Of a DNA stretch of 64,000 nucleotides, positions 13,304 through 25,998 are shown one piece after another. Position numbers and translations under genes: made by a program. The notes under the pieces are model-generated. The model saw nothing but the letters and a program-made list of their open reading frames with translations, did no database searches and had not been told where the DNA came from. Position 1 is the first letter of the stretch. Each line of letters starts with the position of its first letter. Source of the stretch: Pagrus major (Eukaryota; Chordata; Actinopteri; Spariformes; Sparidae); NCBI RefSeq assembly GCF_040436345.1, contig NC_133216.1:19518792-19582791 (forward strand), read 5' to 3'.

Positions 13304-13896
13304 GGGCTGCAACTATCAATCATTTCTAATACCAATTGGTCTGTGACTTCTTTAAGATATAATATGTAACATCTCCCAATCAAAATGTCTAAAAATGACT
13401 TTTATTCAAACCTAGAGATTTTATTAGCGGCAACGGTGCGTTTCATTTGGTCGCCTGTCGCTATAACTTCTGGGAGAGAGTCAGAGAGTGAGGAAGGAAG
13501 TTATCAGTGAACGTTTCTGGCTGAGACACGTAGAAAGATTTTCATCAGCAGTGGTTGGTTTGTTTGAAAATGGAGACAACAACTCCCACGATCCCACACT
13601 GTTTATGGCTTTTGTTTTGTTTAGATTGAGAGAGCACTAGCAGCCGAAATTACGTACTGTGCATTTAATTAATCAATTAAGCGTTTGGTCTGTAAAATGT
13701 CCAATATTGCATGAATGTCTATAAAATGCTGGTTTATAAAACTGTGAAAAATTGACATTTTCTCAAGCTGAAGTTGACATATTTAAATGTCCTGTGTTGT
13801 TTGACAAACAATACAAAACCAAGAAATATTCATCTGTTAGAAGCTAGAAAATGGTAATTTTGCTGAAAAAGTTACTAAAATGATTCATCAAAGCCC
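13304..13896. mobile_element. hAT-like MITE, second interrupted copy
   Basis: The left terminus is GGGCTGCAACTA. The eroded right terminus is GCCC at 13893-13896. The interior contains the family's 'cgtttggtctgtaaaatgtc' and 'agaagctagaaaatgg' phrases. The copy is split by a 309-bp insertion (13356-13664). It is noncoding. Confidence 0.6.
13352..13668. mobile_element. TTAA-flanked MITE nested in the 13304-13896 copy
   Basis: TTAA lies at 13352-13355 and again at 13665-13668, bounding 309 bp that do not belong to the host MITE. The inner ends are imperfect inverted repeats: GATATAATATGTAA at the left and ATGCACAGTACGTAA read inwards from the right. Its sequence differs from the insert at 1407-1721, so this is a separate family. 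It has no coding capacity. Confidence 0.5.
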
Positions 13897-16800
13897 TACT
13901 AATTATTGGTATTTTATAGTGTATTACATTTTATTATTTGGTTTAACAGATTTAAAAAAAAAAAAAATCTTATCCCAAGTGTCCAATCCACTGCAATCCT
14001 AAAGTAGAAACGTATAGACCAACATACCACAGTAACAGAAGGGTAGAAAACTAGATATGTAAAATCAGAAAACTTCTGTATATGTGACGGCATCAGATAA
14101 TATAGTTGTATATACTCTGAAATGGCATCATTAAAAAAGACATTTAAATTGTACGTGAGCTGTATGTGTGATGCAGATGCACCGTCTTTTCCTGCTGGAA
14201 GTGCAGATATAAGGAGTGGGATGACCACCACCTACAGTATGTGAATACCTGTTGGAATAGTTCCTTTCACATCCTGCAGAGTCTTTTCAAGCCAACAAAG
14301 CCACTGGCTCAGCCCTGCCATGACAGCAGACTCCATCCCCCTGCGCCTGCAGAGGAATATAACCACATAGGTGAGTCCTTCTATTTGCTGTCATCCTTCA
14401 ATGATGCCACCCCGGAGCTGTCGGCGGAGGAGAGGGTCTCTGGCTCCAAGGCAATGCCACTATTAAAAATGATTGAATGCGCTGTCCTAGAAAGAAATTC
14501 CTGCTGTGACCAGTCACTGCAGTCCACCTTGGAGAAAACCTGAGGCTGTTCAATCTGAAATCACTGAGTACCACGTCAATGACAACAATGCTGCAGCCAG
14601 GATTTAAGAGCAGAAGTTTTTTCAGCTGAACACCGAGCGAAAAACATTTCTATCACAAGCTGCTGGACCTGGGACCTCCTCGGCTGATCTTATTCAATAA
14701 ATATTTATCTGACAAATCAATATTCACTAACAATTTAAAAAACTGTGAGGCCATCTGGGTGGATATGTGGAGTGTAGCAGGAGGAGACTGTGACTGCTGA
14801 TGCAAAAATGCAGAGAGACAGTACAGTGTGTTTATATGTTCACCTGCAGCTGGTAAGAATCTACACAAAAAGAACAAATTATTTTCAAAGACGAGCGTCC
14901 TTTCAGAGTTTAGTTCGTCCTTTTTGTTGGGTACCACAGTCATTGTGCTGGTGTCCTTCTCTTGTCTCCCCTCCATATTTCCGGGAACACATAAGCGCTT
15001 GTGACTCACTTGTGTTGGCTGCACATTAAGCTCATTATTACATATACTTGAGTGCTATTTGAGCAATTCAGCTGGCTTCCTACTTTTCTGGTGTTAATAA
15101 GGTGTGAGTCACCCACAAAAGAAACCCGACCGCCAGTTGAAATTGAAATGTTGGAGCGACTTGGATGAATGGCATCTACGAGGCTGCACAGCAAGTCCAA
15201 CTGCCTCTGACCAGGGTGGAAACGGAGGTTTAAACAAGTTTACTTTCTTTTATTACACACAATGTATTCAAGGTGAGATGTTTAGGCCTAGTTCTGGTGT
15301 TTTTTAGGTCAAAAACATGAACTGAAATAAAGGAATTTGATGTTTCTCCACCAGAACTATATCCCTAGCACAGTTCGGAGGGGTTTGGAACAGCATTTAG
15401 ACAGCTACGAGGGGGGAAAAAGAGAGGATTTAACACACTTTTGGTGGCCAATCAAAAGGCTGGGTTTGCATTGGGGCAATTTTTAGATTCTTGATGTCAG
15501 TATTCCTAAAATCTTTCACTCGCTTTTACTTATCGTACACAGACAACAGGTGCTGGAAGAAGTTTCACGCTTCAACCATTTCACGTGGAGTTGACAGCTA
15601 GTCTGGCGCTCTCAGAGTAGGACATTCTTGTATCAGGACAAACTTCAGGAATATTGTCCATAGAACAGTGAAGCACACGGATCCAGACAACAAACTTTAT
15701 TAAATGACGAACGTTTTGACTTACAAGGAGGTTACCTAGAAGGATGTAAGTTTTTGGGTTGTTGTGGCTTTTGTACGTATATTTTCTGTGTATCTAATAA
15801 CAAACCCTGCCGACATGGCTCTGATGAGGACACACATGACGTCAAATGTTCATTTTTGTGTCAGTTAATAAAGTTTGTTGCTAAACTAGCGTGGAGTCTC
15901 TCCTGCCCTTGGCAGCTATTGTCAGGGTGGCAGACAAGTTATTTTCAGTTGGAAATAATGTTCAATAACTTGTTGACACGCAACGTATCTGTCAGTCGCT
16001 GCTCTGCCTCTCACTTCTCCTCTCAGTCAGGTAGTGTTGCTCTGGCCCACTGATGATGTGATAATACCTAAATAAAACGCCCTTGAAGCTGACAGCACTG
16101 TGGCTCAGAGAGTAATAAAAGCTGTTGCTGCCACATCTGTGCACACTTATTAGTTATTGCTTCAGGGGAAGTAATGAACATTAAACCAATGAGCCTGCTG
16201 TATGAATATTGAATTACATGATATAACAGCTCACTGTGTGCCATCTGATGTAATGATGTAATCTTTGTCTCTGCGGACATGTTTCTGATTTCTTTCTATT
16301 TTTCTGTTTTTTAGGCCACATCTGAATAATCCTATACAGTTAGTTATTAAATAAAAACCTTTTAGATATACAGCAGCACAGGGTCTGCTTCCAGGAATTC
16401 ACATAGATGAATAACTCTTATAAGATTAGACATTAAGATGCTCATTACTTCGTTGGATTGAGGCTGGGCGCTGGCGGCCGGCCTCCCTGCTGTCTCAACC
16501 GACTCCCCACCAGAGGGTGATCAGTGGGCAGCGCTGCACATTTTTTCCAATGATCCGTGTCGATGTCCAAAACATATGGCCTCAGGACTCGTTAAACAAC
16601 CACAGAGTTAATCATCAGCCCAAGGAGGTCTGGCACTAATTGCCCTTATAAACCACCATGTGCCAGAAGAATAGATGTGTTGTGGACAGTCCAGGAGGAG
16701 CATGTTGAGGCTGGCTATCTGTGTTTAATATCCCACTGCACCTCTGGCTCTCAGTGCACCATATTCCCTGAACCAGTTCTTGTTGTCACGTTCAACATCA

Positions 16801-17256
16801 CAGTCCACATCCCTCACCTCGCAAGTGCTGAGCAAATATTATCTTTTCTCCCCGAGCGAGGAAAGATCTGGATCAAACTGGGGAATTTAGGGAGTCTTTG
16901 CAGGATCCTGCAGAGCAAGCAGATAGTGTGAACATCAGTTCATCGCTGGTATGTTCTCCACACAGGGATTTGCAATGATTGAAACCACACAGCGGAGTCT
17001 GAGAGAGATTATTGTCACAGAAAAAGCTATAGAGTACACAGACTCACACACACTCTCGAGGAACGCACCTCTCTCTTGTACATGCATGAGCAACCGTGCA
17101 CACTGAGGGCGATCAGTCTTATTTTACAGCAACGTCGAGGGAGCAGTCTGCACAAGTCTGCGGCAAATTTAAATGTCAGACAAAGCTTTAATGTCACTAT
17201 AACTAAAATGTCAAGAAAATCCAAAGTCACTCTCGCATTCCAGGTCGGTCCACAGA
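13897..17256. other. Intergenic, nothing recognised
   Basis: I see no gene. A frame at 14241-14543 is open for 100 codons but resembles no protein I know and has no splice or family support. The GC-rich stretch at about 16455-16530 is the only compositional change. Confidence 0.45.
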
Positions 17257-17292
17257 GATGCACTCACACACACACACACACACACAGACACA
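17257..17292. repeat. (AC)n microsatellite
   Basis: An almost uninterrupted CA dinucleotide run ends in 'cagacacac'. It translates as Thr-His repeats in shadow frames and is not a gene. Confidence 0.85.
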
Positions 17293-17394
17293 CCTATGTG
17301 CAGGCACACCATGCCAGTGCTTCTCTACATTTCACTTCTCTTGTCTGTGTTACATTACTCTCATCTCCTACTTTATAGTGAAGACAGAGATGGC

Positions 17395-17752
17395 AATATT
17401 AGTCGATCAGTCCTTTAAGCTTCCAACTAATTTTTTTCACTCTCGATTAATCTGCTGATTATTTCATGATTAATAGTTTAGTCTAAAATGTCAAAACATT
17501 TTTGTGAAATGCTCATCATGATTTCCCAGAGCCCAGCGTGACATCTTAAAATTGCTTCCTTTCTCAAACCAACAGTCCAAAACCCAATGACTCGGCATTT
17601 ACTGTCAGAAATGATAAAAGAAAAGCAACAAGTCCTTTCATTAAAGAAGCTGGAACAAGCAGATGTTTGACATTTTTGCTTTAAAAAATGAGTAAGCGAT
17701 TATCACAATAGTCTGCAACTAATTTATCGATCGTCTTATTATTGCAGCTCTG
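17395..17752. repeat. Degenerate hAT-like MITE copy
   Basis: The interior phrases 'ctctcgattaatctgctgatta', 'ttagtctaaaatgtcaaaa', 'tgatttcccagagccca' and 'aacagtccaaaaccca', and the right end 'ttattgcagctc', match the family at 1379-1852. Termini are mutated and no target duplication is visible. Confidence 0.65.
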
Positions 17753-17954
17753 CCTCCAACACTTGGAGATTATTTTCTTCATTTATAGTTTGGTCCAAAA
17801 GGTAATTTTTAAGAAAAGATGTTCACATGTAATGTAATGTTCACATTCATGTTCATCTTATGTGGCTAAGCACAGGCAGATTTTATTTTAAAATTTAAAA
17901 AATTTAAGCAACACAGTTAGGAAACAGCTGCTTTAAGACCAAAGTTAAGGCTCC

Positions 17955-18150
17955 AAAACAAAAAAGATATTCAGATTACAGCGATATAAAACAGAGGAAA
18001 GCAGCACATTTTCAGACTTCAGAAGCTAAAACAATAGATTGTTTGGCATTTTTGATTTTGTAAAGCGACGTAATCGATTATGAAATTAGTTGCCATTAAA
18101 TATTTTGCTGACCGACTGATCCCTTAATCATTTCAGCGCTCATCTCAAAA
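17955..18150. repeat. Partial hAT-like MITE copy (right half)
   Basis: The segment begins with 'ccaaaacaaaaaagatattc' and ends with 'tgaccgactgatcccttaat', which correspond to the right half of the same hAT-like family. The left half is missing or unrecognisable. Confidence 0.55.
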
Positions 18151-18866
18151 CTTTTAGCCCATAACTTTTAACTTAATAGACCCAAGCAGATGATTTCTAA
18201 TGTTTTAGTGACTGTGTGACATCACCAGCAAATCACTTCAAGATTTCCTAATGGGGAGATTTTAGTGAAATTTTATGAGCACACATGGACGATAAAACTG
18301 CACTGTGTGAGCTTTGCTCTGGTTTCACCCTCAAGTCCAATTGCAAATTCAGGACACATGATAACTAATAATCTAATATGAAGATTGGAATGAAATTTGC
18401 TGGGTACAATCACGATCCGAAGCAATTTAATTCGAGTCGCAGCATGTCTAGTCTCAGGATGGACTTCACATTTTCAGAACTAGCAATGATTTAAAATATT
18501 CCATGTGGCAGCATGATGTCCGTCAGTGTAAGTCTTGTATTGTTGAGTGTATTGCAGCCTCTTCACCTTTTCCAATTTCTTCCTATAGACCACTCTCCTC
18601 TCCTTTACCATCACCTCCCATTCCCCACAACCTCTTGTTCCACATTTGTAATCCCCAGATGTAATCATCCTCTCCTTCCACCTTCGCCTCATTCCCAGTC
18701 CTCCTCTCCATCCCACTCCATCCCTCTTCTCCTCTCCAGTTCCTATTGAGCGCCGCTTAAGGCCATAATCTGTCTTCCAGTGCTCACTGCTGATTGGGTC
18801 CGCAGGGAACTGGCAGCAGGAGACAGGTGGAGCGACAGGGCAGAGGAGAAGCTGTGACAGAGATAG

Positions 18867-18868
<2 letters not shown>

Positions 18869-18946
<78 letters not shown>
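18869..18946. repeat. (TG)n microsatellite
   Basis: A run of about 37 TG units. Alternating purine-pyrimidine tracts of this length can adopt Z-DNA. It produces spurious Thr-His repeat frames on the - strand. Confidence 0.95.
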
Positions 18947-18948
<2 letters not shown>

Positions 18949-19040
18949 AGTGAATGAAAGAATGGAAAGAGATGGGAGAGCGTCACAACACAGAAAAGTT
19001 TCATTTAAGTCAAACTTCTCTTGCTGGATATTTCCGTTAA

Positions 19041-19078
19041 AAGGGCACACGCACACAAACACACACACACACACACTC
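19041..19078. repeat. (CA)n microsatellite
   Basis: A short interrupted CA run, inverted relative to the TG runs on either side. Confidence 0.85.
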
Positions 19079-19151
19079 TTTCCAATAACCATACAGTGGT
19101 TTCATGCATTATGTATGAATGTGAAGAGAGGGGGAAGAAAACGACAGCTTA

Positions 19152-19195
19152 GGTGTGTGTGTGTGTGACTGTGTGACTGTGTGTGTGACTGTGTG

Positions 19196-19258
<63 letters not shown>

Positions 19259-19266
19259 CTGTGTGC
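19152..19266. repeat. Compound GTGTGACT / (GT)n array
   Basis: Units of GTGTGACT alternate with plain GT runs on the left. A pure run of about 28 GT units follows and closes with one more GTGACT unit. This looks like a microsatellite evolving a higher-order unit. It is noncoding. Confidence 0.9.
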
Positions 19267-20057
19267 TGGGCAGTGCAGTGTGACCGATTGGCTGTAGACT
19301 CCCGGTCTAAATCCTCTTTTAGACAGGTACATGGCTTCGATCGATACCTGAGATATATAAGAGATGTGTGTGCTCAAGCACATCTGCTGCTGTTCAGTCT
19401 TCCTCTGTGTCTCTGTGTGTTTGTCGCTGTGGGTCCTGTATGTTTGTTGTTCAATTTATTCAAACAACCTTTACAGCAGGAGAGCTCATTTAACTCAAGA
19501 GGAAGAGTAAAAAACTAATTATAAGCATATTTAGTAGAATTTAGTAGACAAACCAAAACTTGAACCATCAGTCCAGAGTTGAGCACTTTGCAGACTACAA
19601 ATGATAAATGATACTACCATGTTCCTCAGTAGATCCTCACTAAAATTAATCAGAAAAGAGGGACAGGAATGTGGCTGCACAATTTTTTAACATCATATCA
19701 TACACAAGCGCACAAAGCGAGAGTTTGTTGTTGAGCACACCTGTTTTGAAAGGCATCCTACACCATCTGCTCTTTTTCATTCTCAAAGCATCGAGTTACA
19801 CAGCTGAGTCACTCAGCCTTTCACTGTGCTGCTGAGATGATTGTTATTTTTGATTTTGAATTTGCTAAATGAGTCACAATCAACAGTCACAGCGCTCTGA
19901 CTGGGTTTGTGTAAAGTACCAGAAAGGTTGTCCACAGCACTATGAATAGCCAGACCTAGCATGCACCTGTTGGCTGTGCAACGCTGCAGGCGTGTTTGAT
20001 TTGTTTCACTTAGCATGCTCACCAGGTGGTGATAAATTACTAGTCTGACTTACAGGA
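19267..20057. other. Intergenic, nothing recognised
   Basis: No gene, RNA or repeat that I can identify. Confidence 0.45.
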
Positions 20058-20345
20058 TGTAGACTGTTGATGTAAAACTGTCATTTGGCAATGATTGCAG
20101 AGGTATTCCCACTTTCTTCCCGCTATCTGCCTGCTACTGTATTCAGAATCCCAGTTGCTACATGAAACAACAACCTCCAAGCTAGTAACCTTCACACTGA
20201 AAATGGCAAGTTACCCTGACACTAACCTGGTCGCTAACAGTATGATAAACAATCTAGCAGCTGTGACCTTTACTTTTGTGTGGAATTTTTAATCCCAGGG
20301 CCCAGGCATGTACCGTCGCTCCATCCTTGGTTTCGCGCCACCAAG
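20058..20345. repeat. Dispersed repeat, copy 1
   Basis: Homologous to 27461-27740 in the same orientation. Shared phrases include 'gatgtagactg', 'caacaacctcc', 'aaaatggcaag' and 'ttaccctgacactaac' (here), followed by 'cagggc' and 'tcttggg/tccttgg' further right. Identity is roughly 70 % by eye over about 200 bases. It is noncoding and of unknown class. Confidence 0.55.
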
Positions 20346-23009
20346 GACAAATGTTAAAATGTTATGTCGTTGGTCGTTTGATTTTATATATATATTTTCT
20401 GGCACACACCTATTTTTCACCTCTCTGTATGCAATAGTTGTAAGTTTAATTGTATCTATCTTTCTTCAGCTTGGTTGTCCTTGTTTAAACCTTTCTGGTT
20501 TTATCTTCCTCACATTCCTTGTATGTCTAAAGCTGATTCCGACTCGGATTCTGACGTTGAGTCCGAAGAAGCCTAAGGGACTGGATTTGAGTCCAGTGGG
20601 AAAATGAAAATAGACACTGATGTTGTAGATCAATGAAAACTCTGCAATGCTGTTATAACTGTGCTGAAAATGAATCAATATGATGTTATCTACATTTAGG
20701 TAGTTAACCACAGGAATGAGAAGTGACTGTGCTAACATGGATTTCTCCTTTAGGATTGATGGTCTGATTGCTTTTGGGAATGCCTACATCACAACAACCA
20801 GTGCTGAGCATCAGTATAATATCAATGTGTAGGGTCTGTTGATATTCAGTCGTTCAGGCTCATTCCCATGTCTGTTATTGAAGCCACAGTGAAAGTTATT
20901 CTTGCTAGAGGAATCATTATATTTTAATGCAAAAATGAACTTTGTAATGTCAGCCGTGGGCATATTCAGCTTTGCTATTTCACGACAGCAAATCCACCCC
21001 TCCTCGGTGTGCATCTGTGTGTGAGTGTGAGTTGGTTTGTGTAGGACAGTTGCAGAAGGAGACAGTGTGGCCATGAAGATGTGCAGCAGGAGCTCCAGCC
21101 AGCCTCTGGCACTCCATCAAAGACAGCAAGACAGGGACAGAAAGAGAAAAAGACATGAAAGCGAGACGGGGGGATGGAGACGAGCGAGGACTTGTGTTAC
21201 AGGGCATCTGGCCTGTGTGGGGAGACAGATGTTTCTCGTGTGGAGGGGGAGAGGTGAGCGCACACGCGCCCTGTTGCGTCTGCTATTGCAATCCCCCCCT
21301 GGGATGAACAAACAGATGTGTAGAGAGGCTGCACTGGCATGCTGGGACTCTCAGAGCTCATCCAGCTTTTCTCTATTGATATTCTCTCCTCTCCTTTCCA
21401 CCAATCAGCATCATCATCTCCTCTTCCTCTGCTCCTCAGGCCTCACAAGTCCTCCAGAGTTGCTCATACTCATCCCTCAGGCTCCCCTTTTAACTGTATT
21501 CAGTAACTTATTTTCTTACTTTTCAGAAAGTATCTACAGCCTGTTATCTGATAAAGAAGTGAAATGATAATCTGTGTGTTACATTATTTTTTTTTTATGT
21601 GTTTTTTCTACATGTTTTGTTTGTTGCTGTCAGTAACTGAACTCTCAGTGCTCACAGTACTGGCCTCTGCTCTAATTCTGTCCCATGATCTCTGATTGAA
21701 TTACTGCTGTTTATTTAGAGTGGGAGTTGTTTCTCCCAGTATGATTTTGCAGCGTCCTAAGGTACCGAACACATGTGAGGGAGGCACACAGTCATTTCAG
21801 TACAACAGATAGAATACAGCTAATTATTTCCCACGACAGCTTGAATCCCAGATAAGACGCTTAAAGACACTTGTATGATTAAGACAATGAGTGAAAACAG
21901 ATGTTAATATAGCATAATTTAAACGACTGATTGGTTTTGTTTGGAGACAAATTAGATAATGTGGTTAAAAATGTTATGCTCATTTCTTTTCCTATCAAAA
22001 TGTATGTTTTATACATTTATTCATGTTTCGATTTTGAGTTTTATGCCATGCCCATCCTGTGCTTATTGTCTGGTTAGGTTTAGGTACAGAATACATTTGG
22101 TTAGGGTTAGGAAAAGATCATTTGTCTTAAAACACCTACTTTTGTCGCTGCAATCACGGCAGTAATGTCTCATTTAAAATAACTGGTGTTATTGGTTGAA
22201 AGGTGGTCTCAAAATGCCACCAGCATCTGCTCCTCCTCCTGATAAGAAAGACAGCTCATACACATGTAATCCAAACCCAATATAATATATTATTGTGTTA
22301 TATATTATATAAAAGTGATCATTTCTGGCTTTTGTTGATTTTATTCATGATTATAATCAGTTTTTTCACTGGTTCAGTGCTTCTTTGTATCATCTCCTGT
22401 TACTGTGCAGGTTAATAGATGTGGTTGGTGAGCTATAGGTTTTGGAAAAAGTCTCTATGTTGCAGGCGTTGTGGTACCAACACCACCAAAACTTTAAAGT
22501 GCTGTTTGTGTTTGTTGAACTATTTCTCTCTACAGCGTCTTGAGTCGCTTGTCATCCTGTGTTTTCCTCCTGGACTAGAGCACCGACAAAAATATAAAAA
22601 CTTCAGAGTTGCCCCTTAGACAGGTTTTCATCCACCTGCAACTCCAGTGCTTCCAAATGGTGTATAAAATGTACGTGATATCTGGTCTTTTCAGTGTACG
22701 CAGCATTATTTCTTCCATCATCTCTACCCACAGTACATTCTGATAAATACAATTCAGAATGTGTTCATTATCGCAGCAGACTTTGTTATCCATTGTCTTC
22801 TTTCCACAGATTCTACATTCATCTCCTCTCCTCCTCATGCCCTTGTACCTTCTGTCTTTCACCTCCTTGCTTCCAGTAAGTGTGGACAGATGAGCACACT
22901 GTCAGGTCTCAGGTGGTCTCGTATGTTTGTCCTGTTTTCCCCTCATTCGCTCTCCCAGGGACAGGGCTTGTTGCTAATACAGCAATAAATCACATTGCAC
23001 GTTGTTTGT

Positions 23010-23011
<2 letters not shown>
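20346..23011. other. Intergenic, nothing recognised
   Basis: I see no supportable gene. A 176-codon frame at 21037-21567 is compositionally biased (Arg/Gln-, then Ser/Leu-rich) and matches no family I know. Confidence 0.45.

Positions 23012-23056
<45 letters not shown>
23012..23056. repeat. (GA)n microsatellite
   Basis: A pure GA run of about 22 units followed by a short G run. Confidence 0.95.
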
Positions 23057-23061
<5 letters not shown>

Positions 23062-25000
23062 TTCAGGAGCAGAGAGTAAAGGCACACAGGGGTGGTAGAG
23101 GTGAGAAAAACAGAGCAATGGCTTGCTGCCACAAGATTTCAGGGTTTAATTGGTTACAGCATTATGACATGATTTACAGTTTAGACATTTAGAGAGAAGA
23201 ATAAAAAAAAACTGAGTTCCATTGTTGAGAAAAATGGAAAATGTTGGCTTTACTTCCACAATTATTTCTTTAAAGGGTAATTTTATCATTTTCTAGCAAG
23301 TCTTGCTTTATTTAAATGCTGAAAACGTTGACTATATCTATGCAAAAGCTGCCATGACATTGCACCAGTGTGTGAATGCACCAATGAAAACCTGTCTGTA
23401 CACAGAGATTCTTATTCACGCACAAGTATGTTTTATTCATTTTCTGGAGCTCATGCGGTGTCACGAGTGGTCCATTAATGGTAGGGTTTTTGACGTGTCC
23501 GCCTAAAGCCCAAAATACTCCCAACGTATCTGTTAAAAACAGTAAGTTGTTTCAGACAAAAGTTTCTTGTAAATAAATGCAACTTTAACATAAATGTATG
23601 TAAGGTGCTCCTGAATAAACACAAGAGGTTGTAAGGCTTGCTGTTTTGAGACACTCCACGTGCACAGTATCACTTCTGCAGCAACAAATAGCTTTAATTA
23701 ATTGATATACATTATAGAAACCTCCTTGTGTGCTTGACGAATTACTCAGTTGATCATCAACACCCTGGTAGGAAAGCACTGCTGTGCACAGAGCATTGTT
23801 AGCATTATATGATTATAATGTATAGACATGCTGAGTTGTCCTATTCAGCTAATCATACAGTACAATTGAACAATATGTTTATTTAAATATAATAAATGAA
23901 GTGATGACGATGTCTTCAGTCCAATAACTTTTATTGGCGTGTGGTCTGGATTAGAGTGTCAGCTGACTGGATGTTAATGTAAACATGGCGCCAGACTGTT
24001 GTTACAGAGTAAACCTGGAGAAGAGATTAGATGTTTGGGCCAATACAGGTCACATTCCTTGACCTTGCATGTGATGTGTAGCATTGATAAGAATGCCCTA
24101 ATCTGCTCACAGTGCTGCTGCTGCTATAACCAGGAGCAGTGGGTCAGGGTTACACACTGGTTGTGATCTTGGGCAGAAAAACATCATCACATGCACACAT
24201 GATCAAACAATAAGAGACGCTAGCTAAATGATTAGTTTGCAGGCTGATATTTTTGCAATATATTTGATCTAAAGCAGCATGAGAATATGTGTTGGCCAAC
24301 ATGCTGTAAAAACAACACTGATATGTTAACGTCTTATAAAGCTGGGTTTCCGCCATCAGGGCCTCAGCACTGATGATTTTTAAACTAAAAGGTGTTATAC
24401 AAGTAGCAAACTCCTTTCATGATTAACGTCAGCGGGTATGAAGTATGAAGCAAGCAGTAACATTATAGCTGTGAACAGTGCAGTGAGTTAGCAGTACAAG
24501 TTAGGCTACTTGTCTGTGAATAAAAACTACAACTCATCAAGAAGCTCCGCGTCTATCTGAGCCTGTCCTTTATAGTTACATTTCTTGTTTTCATTATATT
24601 ACCCTGTAGCACACACATCAGATATATCGAGGATTTACTCCAGTCTTTAGGTGCTTTGTTGCTTTTTACGAAGTTAGAATATCTTTATCTTTGATGATTA
24701 CTTATTTAGCTTTCAAACAACCTCCACAGCCGGTGGGATACCAGAAAATGCCTGAGGGTCACAAGCCTGACAGAGTTAAGCGGCCTCTGTGTTTTGAAGC
24801 TAAATCAGTAGAGCTGTGAATTAATGGGCCGTGTGTGTGTACCATTTGAGATGGAGCGAGGGGGAGGCAGTGAGGGAGCGAGTGAGGTAAGGTGAATTAC
24901 CGCTCCCTGTGTAGGAAAATCCTACCCATGAGCCTGTACAGGTCATTAGAACGAAAATCCAAACACATATACACACATACATAAACAGCCTCACTGCAAT
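23057..25000. other. Intergenic, nothing recognised
   Basis: AT-rich noncoding sequence; I identify no gene or repeat. Confidence 0.45.
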
Positions 25001-25450
25001 TTATTACCTCTATTTATCTCTACAGCTGTGGAAGAGGAGCAGCACAGGGGATTTGGAGAAGCAGGGAAATGGGGCTGGAGAATAGAAAGAGGAGCAAGCC
25101 AGTGTTTTGGTCCAAAGAAAACATAATGTGTAAGCAGGAGAAACAGAACGAGAAAGACCGAGAGAGGAGAGAGGTCTGTGGGGTTCTGGGACAGCTGAGA
25201 TCTTGCGGAACGAGACGACATCCTCTGTTGCCATGACAACTGCCTCCACGTGAGCGCTCGCTCGGTCCCATGCTCGCTCGCCCACACAGAGAGGAGGCAC
25301 ACACACGCTCACAGACACAACTCTTGAACGTGCCCTCGAACTCCCACGCTGCCTGCCTGGCAACACACCTCTCATCCGCCCACCTCCCTTCTCTCTGTCC
25401 ACCCACTCTCCAGCCATCCATCCATCCATCCATGCAGTCTGACCCCCAAC
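25001..25450. other. Locally GC-richer stretch, open in several frames
   Basis: This segment is richer in GC and CpG than its surroundings (for example 'gcgctcgctcggtccc' and 'gctcgctcgccc' near 25255-25280). It stays open in all three - strand frames, one reaching 200 codons (25020-25622), and in a + strand frame. The translations are low in complexity and match no family I recognise, so I do not call a protein. A (CATC)n run lies at about 25413-25433. It might be a promoter or noncoding exon, but that is speculation. Confidence 0.3.
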
Positions 25451-25509
25451 ACATCAACATCCACGCTCCCCGGTACTCCGTCTGCCACCCAAGAGTCATT
25501 TCCCTCAGG

Positions 25510-25998
25510 AATTCTTTCAAGGTATCAGAAACGAAAGTGTTGTTAGCGGTGTTAAAAGTGCTATTATGCAAATGGAGTTTTGAACCAGGGCTAGCTCGTT
25601 TGCATGCTACACATAGCAACACAACACATAGATATCATAACGTCAAAACTCTTATTCCTCCACACTCTGTTGATAATTTCAGTGAAGTCTTTTAACCAAA
25701 ATTCTTTCATAACATAACACATTCAACATAAGTTTAAAATGTGCAATAATTAACTAAAATTTTCAACAGAATGTGAAGAAATAACAGTTTAGATTTAATG
25801 TCAAAAACATCTACATACTGTGTTGCATCTACGCATGCTAACCAGCAAAGATCACAGTTTGGACCACTAGCTGCAAGGCCAACTGAGCTAACTAGCTTAC
25901 AGCAGCTACAGTTTGCAGCAGTTAGCAGTTACTCTGGTGATATGCTGCCCCCTGTTTGTTTGGAGTATGAATTTGAGAGGTGACCAATTCTTATATGA
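25510..25998. repeat. Mosaic of TTAA-type MITE fragments
   Basis: About 25640-25715 resembles the right part of the 1407-1721 element in the same orientation ('aacgtcaaaactcttattc', 'ctgttgataatttc'). About 25905-25990 resembles its left part in reverse orientation ('gcagttagcagttactctgg', 'atatgctgccccctgtttg', 'ggtgaccaattctta'). The region looks like two overlapping or inverted insertions of that family. Confidence 0.5.

Noticed and set aside
18480..19518. Several long Thr-His or Val-Cys repeat reading frames
   Set aside because: They are translations of (GT)n/(CA)n microsatellites. The same applies to frames at 30.9-31.4 kb and 38.4-38.8 kb.
21037..21567. 176-codon + strand frame as a protein gene
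   Set aside because: Biased composition (basic, then Ser/Leu-rich), an overlapping open frame on the other strand, and no family resemblance.
25020..25622. 200-codon - strand open frame as a protein gene
   Set aside because: The other frames are equally open in the same segment, there is no domain or homology I recognise, and no convincing splice context.
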